Positions 32,299 to 40,512 of a DNA stretch of 64,000 nt are shown one piece after another. Every line of letters starts with the position of its first letter. Positions within the stretch are counted from its first letter, which is position 1. The stretch is taken from positions 1 to 64,000 of the forward strand of contig NZ_JACXZS010000016.1 of assembly GCF_014779795.1 (NCBI RefSeq), read 5' to 3'. This DNA is from Microbacterium helvum. Lineage in GTDB: Bacteria > Actinomycetota > Actinomycetes > Actinomycetales > Microbacteriaceae. The position numbers and the translations under genes were made by a program. Under the pieces are notes generated by a model. That model made no database searches. It was given only the letters and a program-made list of their open reading frames with translations, and had not been told where the DNA came from.

Positions 32299-33681
32299 TC
32301 AGGACAGGGTGTCGAGGATCGCGGTCAGCAGCTCGAAGGTCGTGAGAGGGGAGATGATCGCGAAGCGCAGCACGGGCTCGCCGTGATGCGAGCTGGGCAC
32401 GACGAAGCCCTGCTGCTCGTCGAGCAGGCGGGCCGACCACGCCTCGTAGTCGGCGAGGCTCCAGCCGTCGCGCCGGAACACCACCACCGACAGCTGCGGT
32501 TCGCGCACCAGCGACAGTCCGTCGCGGCTCTCGATCTCGTCGGCGATGCGTCGGGCGAGCTCGATGCCGTGGGCGATCGTGGCGCGGTACTGCTCGGTGC
32601 CGTGCGTCGCGAGCGAGAACCACAGCGGCAGGCCGCGCGCGCGGCGGGTGAGCTGGATCGCGAGATCCGACGGGTTCCAGTCCGGCTTGCCGGTGAGGGT
32701 GTCGAGGTACTCTGCCTTCTGGGTGTGCGCGTCGAGCGCGAGCGACGGATCCCGGTACAGCAGCGCGCACGCGTCGAAGGGCGCGAAAAGCCACTTGTGC
32801 GGGTCGACGATGAGCGAGTCGGCGAGGCCGACGCCCTCGAAGGCCGGCCGCGCCTCGGGTACCAGCATCGCGGCGAGACCGTACGCGCCGTCGACGTGGA
32901 ACCACACGCCGCGCTCGCGCGCGGCCGCGCCGACACCGGCGATGTCGTCCACGATGCCGAAGTTCGTGGTGCCCGCCGTGGCGACGACCGCGAGCACCGC
33001 GTCGGCGTGCTCGTCGAGCACGCGCGCGACGGCCTCGCCGCGCAGGCGGCCGTCCGCGTCGACCTCGGCGGTGGCGACGTCCACGTCCATGACGGCGGCG
33101 GCTGACGCGATCGACGAATGCGCCTCGGCGCTGCACACCACGACCCAGCGCGCGGGCGCCGCGCGTCCTTCCGCAGCCGCGCGACGGCGGGCGTCGTCGC
33201 GCGCCGTGACGAGCGCCGACAGATTGCCGATGGTCCCGCCCTGGACGAACACGCCGCCCGCGGCCGCCGGCATCCCGAACTCCTTCGCGAGCCAGTGCAG
33301 CACCTCGTTCTCGGCGAACACAGCGCCCGCGCCCTCCATCCACGACCCCCCGTATACGGCCGAGGCCGACACGACCACGTCGAACGCGAGCGAGGCCTTG
33401 CTGGGCGCTGAGGGGATGAATGAGAGGTAGCCGGGGTGGTCGGTCGAGATGCAGGCGGGCGCGAGGACGTTCTCGAACAGGGCGATCGCGCGGCGCGCCC
33501 CGATGCCGTCCGCGGTGATCGAGCCCGACGCGAGGCGTTCCAGGTCGCGGGGCGTCATCGGCTTGTCGAGGGGCACGTCCCGGTACAGCGCGCGGCGACG
33601 CGCGTAGTCGAGCACGTCGTCGACGGTGTGGGCGGTGTCGGGCGAGATCGCGTGCATGTGGTCGGGGGACGTCGCAGACAT
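32299..33681 (-). CDS. PLP-dependent aromatic amino acid decarboxylase-like enzyme
   Basis: A 460-residue group II decarboxylase. The PLP lysine is Lys296 in VDPHKWLF, Asp264 in FHVDGAYG pairs with the pyridine nitrogen, His188 lies in SAEAHSS, and GVFVQGGTIGNLSAL (about 143-157) binds phosphate. Length and motifs match aromatic-L-amino-acid/tyrosine decarboxylases and related enzymes; substrate (tryptophan, tyrosine, DOPA or other) cannot be told. It stands alone on the minus strand. The stop codon abuts 20-bp repeat array B. Confidence 0.88.
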   Translation of the reverse strand: MSATSPDHMHAISPDTAHTVDDVLDYARRRALYRDVPLDKPMTPRDLERLASGSITADGIGARRAIALFENVLAPACISTDHPGYLSFIPSAPSKASLAFDVVVSASAVYGGSWMEGAGAVFAENEVLHWLAKEFGMPAAAGGVFVQGGTIGNLSALVTARDDARRRAAAEGRAAPARWVVVCSAEAHSSIASAAAVMDVDVATAEVDADGRLRGEAVARVLDEHADAVLAVVATAGTTNFGIVDDIAGVGAAARERGVWFHVDGAYGLAAMLVPEARPAFEGVGLADSLIVDPHKWLFAPFDACALLYRDPSLALDAHTQKAEYLDTLTGKPDWNPSDLAIQLTRRARGLPLWFSLATHGTEQYRATIAHGIELARRIADEIESRDGLSLVREPQLSVVVFRRDGWSLADYEAWSARLLDEQQGFVVPSSHHGEPVLRFAIISPLTTFELLTAILDTLS

Positions 33682-33824
33682 GGCGCTCCTCGGTCGACGC
33701 TGACGGTTTCGGACTGCAGATCACGCTAGGCGATCGGGCAGGAATGGAGAAGCGGATGGATGCCGCGGCCCGTAGCGTGAGGTTCATCAGGCGCACAGCG
33801 CCCCGAGCGTGAAGGAAGTGGATC

Positions 33825-34262
33825 ATGGCCGAGAAGGCATCCGGGACCCTGTCGGACATCGAGCGCGAGGCCGTCAAGCAGCGCGCGAAAGAGCTGCGCG
33901 AGCAGGCGAAGGCGGGCAAGAACCGCGAGGCCGGCCTGAAGCAGATCCAGGAGGCGATCGACAAGCTCGACGGACTCGACAAGCAGATCGCCGAGGCGTT
34001 CCGTGCGCTCGTCCTGGACGTCGCACCCGACCTTATGCCGCGCACGTTCTACGGCTTCGTCGCGTTCGCGAACGCCGACGGCAAGGTCGTGGTGTACTAC
34101 CAGCCGGCCAGCAAGTTCAAGACCCGGTACGGCACGATCAGCTTCGACGACCCGGCGCACCTCGACGACGGCGACGTGTGGCCGGTCAGCTACGCAGTCC
34201 TCGCGTGGAACGCCGACATCGAGAAGAAGTTCCGCGCACTGGTGAAGACCGCGGCGTCCTGA
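33825..34262 (+). CDS. DUF1801-like small protein
   Basis: A 145-residue protein. The N-terminal 55 residues are charged and helical (EREAVKQRAKELREQAKAGK), followed by a domain with MPRTFYGFVAFANADGKVVVYYQPASKFKTRYG. It resembles the DUF1801/YdhG fold of possible iron-chaperone proteins, with the actinobacterial helical extension. GAAGGAAG precedes the ATG at 33825. Function unknown; assignment by pattern only. Confidence 0.65.
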   Translation: MAEKASGTLSDIEREAVKQRAKELREQAKAGKNREAGLKQIQEAIDKLDGLDKQIAEAFRALVLDVAPDLMPRTFYGFVAFANADGKVVVYYQPASKFKTRYGTISFDDPAHLDDGDVWPVSYAVLAWNADIEKKFRALVKTAAS

Positions 34263-34282
34263 GCCGGCGCGGGCCCGACGAC

Positions 34283-35077
34283 TCAGGCCAGGAACTCGAG
34301 CGCGGCCTCGCGGAACACCCGCGACCCCGGCGCGTTGAAGTGGTGCCGCCCCGGGATCTCGAGGAACGTGCCGTGCGGGGCGGTCGCGGCAAGAGCCCGC
34401 GACCGCTCCAGGATGGCGTCCTCGCTGCCGGTTGCGAACAGCACCGGCTGCACCGGCGGTCGCTCCGGGTCGGGATCGGCGTCGCCGAACCGCATCCCCT
34501 CGGCCAGCCCGATGAGTGCCCGCAGGTCGTTGTCGTGCACGCGCTCCGCGAGGCGCACGTAGTTCTGCGTCACCGGGTCCTCGACGGGGGTGCCGTTCTC
34601 GGCGTACGCGCGGGCCTGCTCGATCCGCAGCCTGCCGAGCGGCCGTCCGTCCGGGATGCCGCCGAGCACGGCCCGCCCGACGTGCTCGGGCGCGTCGACC
34701 GCGAGCTGCCAGCCGACCCGGGCACCCAGCGAGTAGCCGAGGTAGCGCACGTCGTCGACGAGATAGGTGTCGAGCACGGTCATCAGGTCGCCCACGAACG
34801 CGGCCATCGAGTACGCCCCGGCGTCGTGCGGCTTGTCGCTCGCCCCGTGCCCGCGCTGGTCGACCCCGATGACGCGGTAGCCGGCGCTCGTCAGCATGCG
34901 CACCCAGCCGGTCTCGACCCAGTTGTCGCGGCAGCTGGATGCGAAGCCGTGCACGCACAGCACCGTCTCGGCGTCGGGCTCGCCCCACGAGTAGGTGGCG
35001 ATCTGGTACCCCTCGGCCGACATGATGTAGCTCGGGTGGGGCATCTCGGTGCGCAGGATCGGCGCGACGGCATCCAT
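34283..35077 (-). CDS. alpha/beta-fold hydrolase
   Basis: A 264-residue hydrolase. Oxyanion region CVHGFASS near 41, DQRGHGASDKP near 73 and nucleophile GYSLGAR (Ser116); the late His is in PGRHHFNAPG near 244. Residues around VDQRGHGxS are typical of the general peptidase S33/esterase group. The ATG at 35077 gives a compact protein; a longer frame would overlap the LysR gene. It follows the LysR gene by 56 bases in the same orientation. Substrate unknown. Confidence 0.85.
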   Translation of the reverse strand: MDAVAPILRTEMPHPSYIMSAEGYQIATYSWGEPDAETVLCVHGFASSCRDNWVETGWVRMLTSAGYRVIGVDQRGHGASDKPHDAGAYSMAAFVGDLMTVLDTYLVDDVRYLGYSLGARVGWQLAVDAPEHVGRAVLGGIPDGRPLGRLRIEQARAYAENGTPVEDPVTQNYVRLAERVHDNDLRALIGLAEGMRFGDADPDPERPPVQPVLFATGSEDAILERSRALAATAPHGTFLEIPGRHHFNAPGSRVFREAALEFLA

Positions 35078-35133
35078 ACCGCCATTCTGCTCCCCGTGCG
35101 ACGGGGGCTCGGCCGTCGCCACCGGGCGCAGCG

Positions 35134-36033
35134 TCAGAAGACGTCCCACTCGCGCGCCCGCTCGACGAGCACCTCGATGACCCGGCCGGCCGCCGGCGAC
35201 GGCGCCTCGGCCGCCCGGATCGCGAGGTGCAGCGTGTTGATGGGCGCCTCGTCGAGACGATGCAGCACGACCACGGCGCCGGCGTCGACCGCCGGCTGGG
35301 CGAGGTACCGGGGCAGCGCCGAGACCCCGACGCCGGCGATGACGGCCGAGAGCACACCGCGCAGGTCGGGCACCGTCATGGCGACCGGATTGGCCGGCCG
35401 ATGCCCGAACTGGCTGCGCCAGTACCGTCGCACGATCGAGAGCTCGGCGTCATAGGCGACGAGCGGCAGGTGCTGCAGCGCGGCTGCAGGGTCGGCGGCG
35501 AGACGCGCCGCGTCAACCGTGCGGGCGATCGAGGGTGCGCCGACGAGCACGAACTCCTCGTCGACGAGCCCGCGATAGCGGATGCCGCGCATCGGCGCCC
35601 GCACCGACGACACCACGACGTCCAGCTCGGCATCCGCCAGCCGCGCCAGCAGGTCGTGGGCGAGCCCGAGCGTGAACGCGATCCGCACGCCCTGGACGGT
35701 GAGCGGAGCGAGCGCCGGCACGAGTCGCGCCGCCGTCACATCGCTGGCCGCGCCGATGCGCACCGTCGCGGGCGCGGACGCCGCCGGCGCCGCCCACACT
35801 TCGCGCAGCCGGTCGACGGGCTCGCCGATGCGGGCGGCCAGTGCATCGCCCGCGGCGGTGGGCGTGACGCCGCGGGCGGTGCGCACGAGCAGCTCGTCGC
35901 CGAGCTCGGCCTCCAGCCGCGCGATCCGCTCGCTCACCGCCGGCTGGCTGACCCCCAGCCGCGACGCGGCCGCGGTGAGCGACCCCGCGCGGTGCACTTC
36001 GAGGAACGTGTGCAGCAGGTCGAGCTCTTGCAT
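35134..36033 (-). CDS. LysR-family transcriptional regulator
   Basis: A 299-residue LTTR. Winged helix at 1-60 with the LysR signature GSLTAAASRLGVSQPAVSERIARLEAELG, then an effector-binding domain (about 88-290) with two Rossmann-like lobes (VRIGAASDVTAARLVPALAP). The ATG at 36033 (MQELDLL) is the usual LTTR start. It is divergent from the DJ-1/PfpI gene across 114 bases, so that gene is its most likely target along with itself. No clear T-N11-A site could be fixed. Confidence 0.93.
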   Translation of the reverse strand: MQELDLLHTFLEVHRAGSLTAAASRLGVSQPAVSERIARLEAELGDELLVRTARGVTPTAAGDALAARIGEPVDRLREVWAAPAASAPATVRIGAASDVTAARLVPALAPLTVQGVRIAFTLGLAHDLLARLADAELDVVVSSVRAPMRGIRYRGLVDEEFVLVGAPSIARTVDAARLAADPAAALQHLPLVAYDAELSIVRRYWRSQFGHRPANPVAMTVPDLRGVLSAVIAGVGVSALPRYLAQPAVDAGAVVVLHRLDEAPINTLHLAIRAAEAPSPAAGRVIEVLVERAREWDVF

Positions 36034-36147
36034 GCGGCATCCACCCATCAAGAAATCTATGGCTGCAGACCAGCGTACGAAATGAAGGCGATGGATGCCT
36101 CGTTCCTCACGTCAGCGGTTCGCCCGAGCCGCGGAACAGGAGCAGAC

Positions 36148-36834
36148 ATGGCACACGTACTCATGGCGGTCACCGGCGCCGACACCATCACCCTCGCGGA
36201 CGGCACCGCGCACCCGACCGGGTTCTGGGCGGAGGAGCTCGTCGAGCTGCATCGCGGCCTGGTCGAGGCCGGCCACGACGTGACGATCGCGACGCCGGAC
36301 GGCGTGCGTCCGCCCGTCGACCCCGGCAGTCTCGCTGCCGAGGGAGCCGACGCGCTGCGCGCCTACCTCGACGGGATCGACGACCTGCTCTCGCACCCGC
36401 GCGGACTGGGCGATGTGCGCGACGGCGAGTACGACGCGATCGTGCTGCCCGGCGGTCACGGGCCCATGGTCGACCTCGCGGTCGACGCCGATCTTGGCCG
36501 CCTTCTCGTGGACGCCGCCGATCGCGACGCGGTCGTCGGCGTGCTGTGCCACGGCCCGGCCGGCCTGCTGAGCGCCGTGCGTGAAGACGGCTCGTTCGCC
36601 TTCGCCGGGCGCCGGATCGCCGTGTTCACCGACGACGAGGAGCGCCAGGGCGGGCTCGGTGAGGGCACGCCGTACCTCGTCGCCTCACGTCTGGCCGAGC
36701 TCGGCGCCATCATCGAGCCGGCGACCCCGTGGTCGGTCGAGGTCGTGCGCGACGGCCGACTGGTGAGCGGCCAGAATCCGCAGTCGAGCGTCACCACCGC
36801 GGAGCAGGTCGTCGAGGCGCTGGCCGAGCGCTGA
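36148..36834 (+). CDS. DJ-1/PfpI family protein
   Basis: A 228-residue class I glutamine amidotransferase-like protein. The nucleophile Cys134 sits in VGVLCHGPAGLL and PGGHGPMVDL near residue 110 gives the expected sharp turn. Such proteins act as glyoxalase III/deglycases or Hsp31-type chaperones. AACAGGAGCAGAC precedes the ATG. Divergent LysR gene suggests regulation by oxidative or carbonyl stress (inference). Confidence 0.9.
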   Translation: MAHVLMAVTGADTITLADGTAHPTGFWAEELVELHRGLVEAGHDVTIATPDGVRPPVDPGSLAAEGADALRAYLDGIDDLLSHPRGLGDVRDGEYDAIVLPGGHGPMVDLAVDADLGRLLVDAADRDAVVGVLCHGPAGLLSAVREDGSFAFAGRRIAVFTDDEERQGGLGEGTPYLVASRLAELGAIIEPATPWSVEVVRDGRLVSGQNPQSSVTTAEQVVEALAER

Positions 36835-36986
36835 AACCTGGCAGATTACACACCTCGCCGTCGCATGACAAGCCTCCTGAGGCATCGCACGATCGTGCCT
36901 AACGTCGAGGCATGCGACCCCGACGGACCCACCGGTCCTGAAGAGCAGCGAATGATCCGTGTCCACCACACGAAGGGAGATCCGCC

Positions 36987-37166
36987 ATGGGTCTGGGAGA
37001 CGACATCAAGCACAACATGGAAGACCTGAAGGGCAAGACGAAGGAGGCGGTCGGGGACGCGACCGACAACGAGCGTCTTCAGGCCGAGGGTATGGCCGAC
37101 CAGGCCAGCGCCAAGGTCAAGAAGGCCGGCGACGACGTGAAGGACGCGCTCACCGACGATCGGTGA
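36987..37166 (+). CDS. CsbD-family stress-response protein
   Basis: A 59-residue highly charged protein (MGLGDDIKHNMEDLKGKTKEA), Lys/Asp-rich, with KGKxKEAVGDATDNERLQAEG near 15-35, the CsbD repeat pattern. CsbD proteins accumulate under general stress in many bacteria. GAAGGGAGA lies nine bases before the ATG. It ends ten bases before a strong hairpin, so it is a monocistronic unit. Confidence 0.9.
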   Translation: MGLGDDIKHNMEDLKGKTKEAVGDATDNERLQAEGMADQASAKVKKAGDDVKDALTDDR

Positions 37167-37175
37167 TCTGCCGGC

Positions 37176-37213
37176 GACGGTGCCCGGGTGCAGCGAGGCG
37201 CCCGGGCACCGTC
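37176..37213 (+). terminator. 13-bp hairpin after the CsbD gene
   Basis: GACGGTGCCCGGG (37176-37188) pairs perfectly with 37201-37213. It serves the CsbD gene and, being symmetric, the convergent MerR gene at 37240. Confidence 0.85.
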
Positions 37214-37239
37214 GTGTGCGCGATGAGGCGTGTGCGCGG

Positions 37240-38043
37240 TCAGGCGACGGGCTGCTGCAGCTCGGTGACCCAGGTCGACTGCGGGCCGTCCGCCTGCAGG
37301 TAGACCTCGCGGCACGGCCCCGAGAACTCGCCGCCGTCGGCCACGACGGCCTGCATGAAGGCGCCCCACGCGGCGCCGATGCCGCTCATCTCGCCGTGGT
37401 AGGTGGTGACGGCGGCGCGCTCGACGGCGGGCAGCTCCACGACCTGCCAGGCGTCGTTCTCGACGGGCTCGCCGTCGGCGATCCACGAGACCCACACGCG
37501 CAGGTCCTCGGTGCCGTCGATCGGCTCGTACCAGAAGATGCCGGGCTCGCGGTAGGCGACGCCGGACGCTTCGAGGGCGTCGTGGAGCCCCGGCAGCACC
37601 GTGTCGATCGCGGCCGGCACGTTCTCGCTGCCGGCGGCCACCGCCGATACGGCGTAGACGGTGACGGATTCGATGCTCCGGTATTCGACGGTGGTCATCT
37701 GTGTGTCTCCTTCGAGGTGACGGAGCTGTTCGTCCAGACGCGCGAGGCGCGCGGTGTCGGCCGCGACACTGGCGACGAGGTCGGCCCGGCGGCGTTCCAG
37801 CACGCGCCGCAGCGCCGCCGTCTCGTCGTCGGCGTGCAGCACGTCGAGGGCGTCGTCGAGCGGGCAGCCGAGGTCGCGCAGCTGCGCGATGCGCAGCAGC
37901 GGTGAGAGCTGCTGCGGCGCGTAGCGACGGTAGCCGGTGCGCTCGTCGACGTCGGCGGGCACGAGCAGGCCGATCGCGTCGTAGTGCCGCAGCATCCGCA
38001 CGCTGACGCGTCCGAGGGCGGCGAACTGTCCGATGGTGTACAT
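37240..38043 (-). CDS. MerR-family regulator with GyrI-like effector domain
   Basis: A 267-residue BmrR-type regulator: MerR DNA-binding head (1-70, MYTIGQFAALGRVSVRMLRHYDAIGLL and GYRRYAPQQL), a coiled coil (about 75-120), then a GyrI-like effector-binding domain (about 125-267) of the type that senses lipophilic cations and drugs. Start at 38043 fits the head domain exactly. It is divergent from a TOPRIM gene across a dyad operator, and its drug-sensing domain suggests control of efflux or resistance, but no pump is adjacent. Confidence 0.88.
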   Translation of the reverse strand: MYTIGQFAALGRVSVRMLRHYDAIGLLVPADVDERTGYRRYAPQQLSPLLRIAQLRDLGCPLDDALDVLHADDETAALRRVLERRRADLVASVAADTARLARLDEQLRHLEGDTQMTTVEYRSIESVTVYAVSAVAAGSENVPAAIDTVLPGLHDALEASGVAYREPGIFWYEPIDGTEDLRVWVSWIADGEPVENDAWQVVELPAVERAAVTTYHGEMSGIGAAWGAFMQAVVADGGEFSGPCREVYLQADGPQSTWVTELQQPVA

Positions 38044-38053
38044 GGTTGAGACC

Positions 38054-38081
38054 ACCCTCGACGATGACACAGTGTGAGGGT
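38054..38081. promoter_or_regulatory. MerR-type dyad ACCCTC...GAGGGT in the divergent spacer
   Basis: Perfect six-base arms (38054-38059, 38076-38081) enclose 16 bases. On the minus strand TTGACC directly precedes the dyad, as expected for the -35 box of a MerR-controlled promoter. Confidence 0.6.
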
Positions 38082-38099
38082 CAAGGGAACAATGGGCCT

Positions 38100-38579
38100 G
38101 TGCAGCTGACGGTGCTCGTCGAGGGTGAGAGCGACCGCGTCGCGCTGGAGACCCTCGCGGCGCGGATGGGCGTCCGGATGCCGGCGGTCCGGGTCGTCGG
38201 CGGCTCGAAGGGTGCGCGACGCGCGGCCGACGAGCTGGCGGGCGAGCGGCTGATCGGGCTGGTCGATGCCGGCGAGCGCGCGGACTTCGAGCGGGTGCTC
38301 GACCGCGTCTTCGTGTGCGACCCCGACCTGGAGGGCGAGTTCGTGCGCGCGCTCGGCGTCGACGGCGTCGAGGCCGTCATCGCCGGGCAGGGCGAACTCG
38401 GGTCGTTCCGCAGCCTGCAGCGGCAGCCGTTCCAGCGCGGCCGGCCGGCCGAGGCGCAGCTCGCCCGCTTCTTCGGCGGCCGCAGCGGCAACAAGGCCCG
38501 CTACGCGCGGCTGCTGGCAGAGGCGGTGCCGCTGGATCGGGTGCCGGCGCCGCTCGCGGGCCTGCTGGCCGAGCTCTGA
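38100..38579 (+). CDS. TOPRIM-domain protein
   Basis: A 159-residue protein consisting of little more than a TOPRIM fold: LTVLVEGESDRVAL near residue 3 with the catalytic Glu, then GLVDAGERADFERVLD near 55 where the metal-binding DxD is reduced to DAG. This matches OLD-family/DUF4435-like stand-alone TOPRIM proteins, which help DNA cleavage or repair. GTG at 38100 with AAGGGAAC upstream is preferred over an ATG that would run through the operator. The reduced motif suggests weak or altered metal use. Confidence 0.75.
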   Translation: MQLTVLVEGESDRVALETLAARMGVRMPAVRVVGGSKGARRAADELAGERLIGLVDAGERADFERVLDRVFVCDPDLEGEFVRALGVDGVEAVIAGQGELGSFRSLQRQPFQRGRPAEAQLARFFGGRSGNKARYARLLAEAVPLDRVPAPLAGLLAEL

Positions 38580-38591
38580 GCGCGCGCCGGG

Positions 38592-39305
38592 TCAGACCAT
38601 CGCGGTGATCGCCTTCTCGAGCTGCAGGGCACCGATGACCAGCAGCAGCGCGGCGTTGAGCACGTGGGTGTTGCCGGCGATCCAGGTGCGCATGCGGTCC
38701 AGGCTCGGCTGCGCGCGCTCGCCCGCCACGACGACCCAGACGACGGGGATCGCGATGGGCAGCACGCCCAGGACGGCGAATCCGAACGCGACCCAGAACG
38801 CCTCGGTCGTGCTGACGTCGGCGAGGACGATGTCGAGCCCGGCGATGATCGCGCACGACGCGTCGACCGGGTTGATGACGAACAGCCCCACTCCCAGCAG
38901 GAACGTGCGGCCGGGCTTGAACGTCGAGACCGACTGCAGCCAGCCGGGCAGCTTCGCGGCGTGCGCGACGGCCTTCGGGCCTTCGGCGGCGGCCATCCGC
39001 GCGATGCGCTCCGCGCCGCGGTGGTAGACGTACCAGGCGCCGCCGACGAGCAGCAGGCCCAGCAGCAGCCGCACGATCGCGACCCACAGCGGCGGCTCGT
39101 GCAGCGCGCGGATCTGCAACGCGGAGAAGATCCACATCGACAGCGCGAGCACTCCGACGATGCCGACCGCCCACCCCAGCAGGAACGCGATGCCGTTGAC
39201 CCGCGCCAGCCGCGAGAGCAGCACCGCGACGAGCGCCATGATCGCGAGCGGGCTCAGGATGACCCCGAGCAGGGGCGGAATGAGCTGGACGATCAGATCA
39301 CCCAT
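38592..39305 (-). CDS. GAP-family membrane protein (Sap/LysE-like)
   Basis: A 237-residue protein with six membrane helices and a cytoplasmic loop around residue 108-125 (AAEGPKAVAHAAKLPGW). PPLLGVILSPLAIMALVAVLLS at the N-terminus and FLLGVGLFVINPVDA near 137 match the GAP family named after the sulfolipid-1-addressing protein Sap. Members are thought to export glycolipids or peptidolipids in actinobacteria. It converges with the TOPRIM gene at 13 bases. Confidence 0.85.
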   Translation of the reverse strand: MGDLIVQLIPPLLGVILSPLAIMALVAVLLSRLARVNGIAFLLGWAVGIVGVLALSMWIFSALQIRALHEPPLWVAIVRLLLGLLLVGGAWYVYHRGAERIARMAAAEGPKAVAHAAKLPGWLQSVSTFKPGRTFLLGVGLFVINPVDASCAIIAGLDIVLADVSTTEAFWVAFGFAVLGVLPIAIPVVWVVVAGERAQPSLDRMRTWIAGNTHVLNAALLLVIGALQLEKAITAMV

Positions 39306-39425
39306 GGCACCTCACCTTCGAACGAGGCCGGGATGCGGCATCCACTCACGCCGCGTTCGTAGCGGATGGCGCGCGCCGCGCCCCGACTGCCAGAGTCGAA
39401 AGCGCCCACCGACCGGAAGGACGCC

Positions 39426-40466
39426 GTGTTCCCCTCGCCCTACGACGCCTGGTTCGCCGACGCGCCCATCGACGGCACCTACGGGTACGACCTCGACGCA
39501 CTGCGCGCCGTGGCGCCCGTGCCTGCGGCCGCCGGCTTCCCCCCGACGTGGCGGCGCTGGCGTCGTGAGGCCGCGGAGGCGGCCGCCCGACCCGAGCTGA
39601 CGTCGCTCGGCCGCAGCGGCGCGCACGATGTGTTCGAGGTGGCGTTCGGCACGTCGGACGGCCTGCGCCTTCGGGGATGGTTCGGGATGCCGGCGGCCGG
39701 TGCCGCCCGTGTCGGCATCGTGCACAGCCACGGGTACGGTGGCCGCGACGCGCCCGACTTCGCGCGGGTGCCGGACGACGCTGCCGTGATCTTCCCGGTC
39801 GCGCGCGGCCTGGGAGCCCTCAACGTCGAGGTCGGCGCCCCGTCGACGTCGGACCGGCACGTGCTGCACGGCATCGAGAGCCCCGAGACCTATGCGCTCG
39901 GCCGCTGCGCCGCCGAGCTGTGGACCGCGGGCGACGTGCTCGTCGAGCTCGCCGGCGACCTGCCGCTGTACCTGGTGGGCGAGAGCTTCGGCGGCGGCAT
40001 CGGCGCCCTCGCGCTGCCGTGGGACGATCGCCTGATCGGCGCGACGCTCGTGGTGCCGAGCTTCGGGCAGTACGACATCCGGCTGCAGGTGCCGTGCCTG
40101 GGCAGCGGTGAGCACGTGCGGACGTATGTCGCAGACCACCCCGAGGCTCGCGAGGTGCTGCGGCTGTTCGACGCCTCGACGGCGGCGACCTTCGTCCGCG
40201 TGCCGGTCCGTGTCGAAGCAGCGCTGTGGGACGCGAGCGTACCCGCGCCGGGGCAGTTCGCGGTGGCCAACGCGGTCGCGCAGGCCGAAGCGGCGGGCAC
40301 CGGCGCGCGGCTCGAGCTCGAGGTGCTTCCGGCCGGTCACGCCGAGTATCCGGGAATCGACGCGGTCGCGGCACGTGCGGCCGCGGCGACCCGCGCGCAC
40401 GTGACGGCCAGCCTGGCGACCGCGTCGACCCGCCACTGGCAGACTGCGAGAACACGTCCTTCGTGA
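39426..40466 (+). CDS. AXE1-type acetyl esterase / carbohydrate esterase family 7
   Basis: A 346-residue hydrolase. PSPYDAWFADAPIDGTYGYDLDAL at the start, HSHGYGGRDAPDF near 100 (oxyanion loop), GESFGGG with Ser187, ALWDAS with the catalytic Asp near 285, and PAGHAEYPG with the His near 315 follow the order of acetylxylan esterase/cephalosporin-C deacetylases. GTG at 39426 has GGAAGG five bases upstream and is preferred over ATG at 39366. It deacetylates small ester substrates in the cytoplasm. It lies 46 bases before the DUF1254 pair and may be co-transcribed. Confidence 0.8.
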   Translation: MFPSPYDAWFADAPIDGTYGYDLDALRAVAPVPAAAGFPPTWRRWRREAAEAAARPELTSLGRSGAHDVFEVAFGTSDGLRLRGWFGMPAAGAARVGIVHSHGYGGRDAPDFARVPDDAAVIFPVARGLGALNVEVGAPSTSDRHVLHGIESPETYALGRCAAELWTAGDVLVELAGDLPLYLVGESFGGGIGALALPWDDRLIGATLVVPSFGQYDIRLQVPCLGSGEHVRTYVADHPEAREVLRLFDASTAATFVRVPVRVEAALWDASVPAPGQFAVANAVAQAEAAGTGARLELEVLPAGHAEYPGIDAVAARAAAATRAHVTASLATASTRHWQTARTRPS

Positions 40467-40512
40467 CCTCACCGGCACGAGGGCGCATTCGCATGGGGAC
40501 GAAGGGAAGCGC

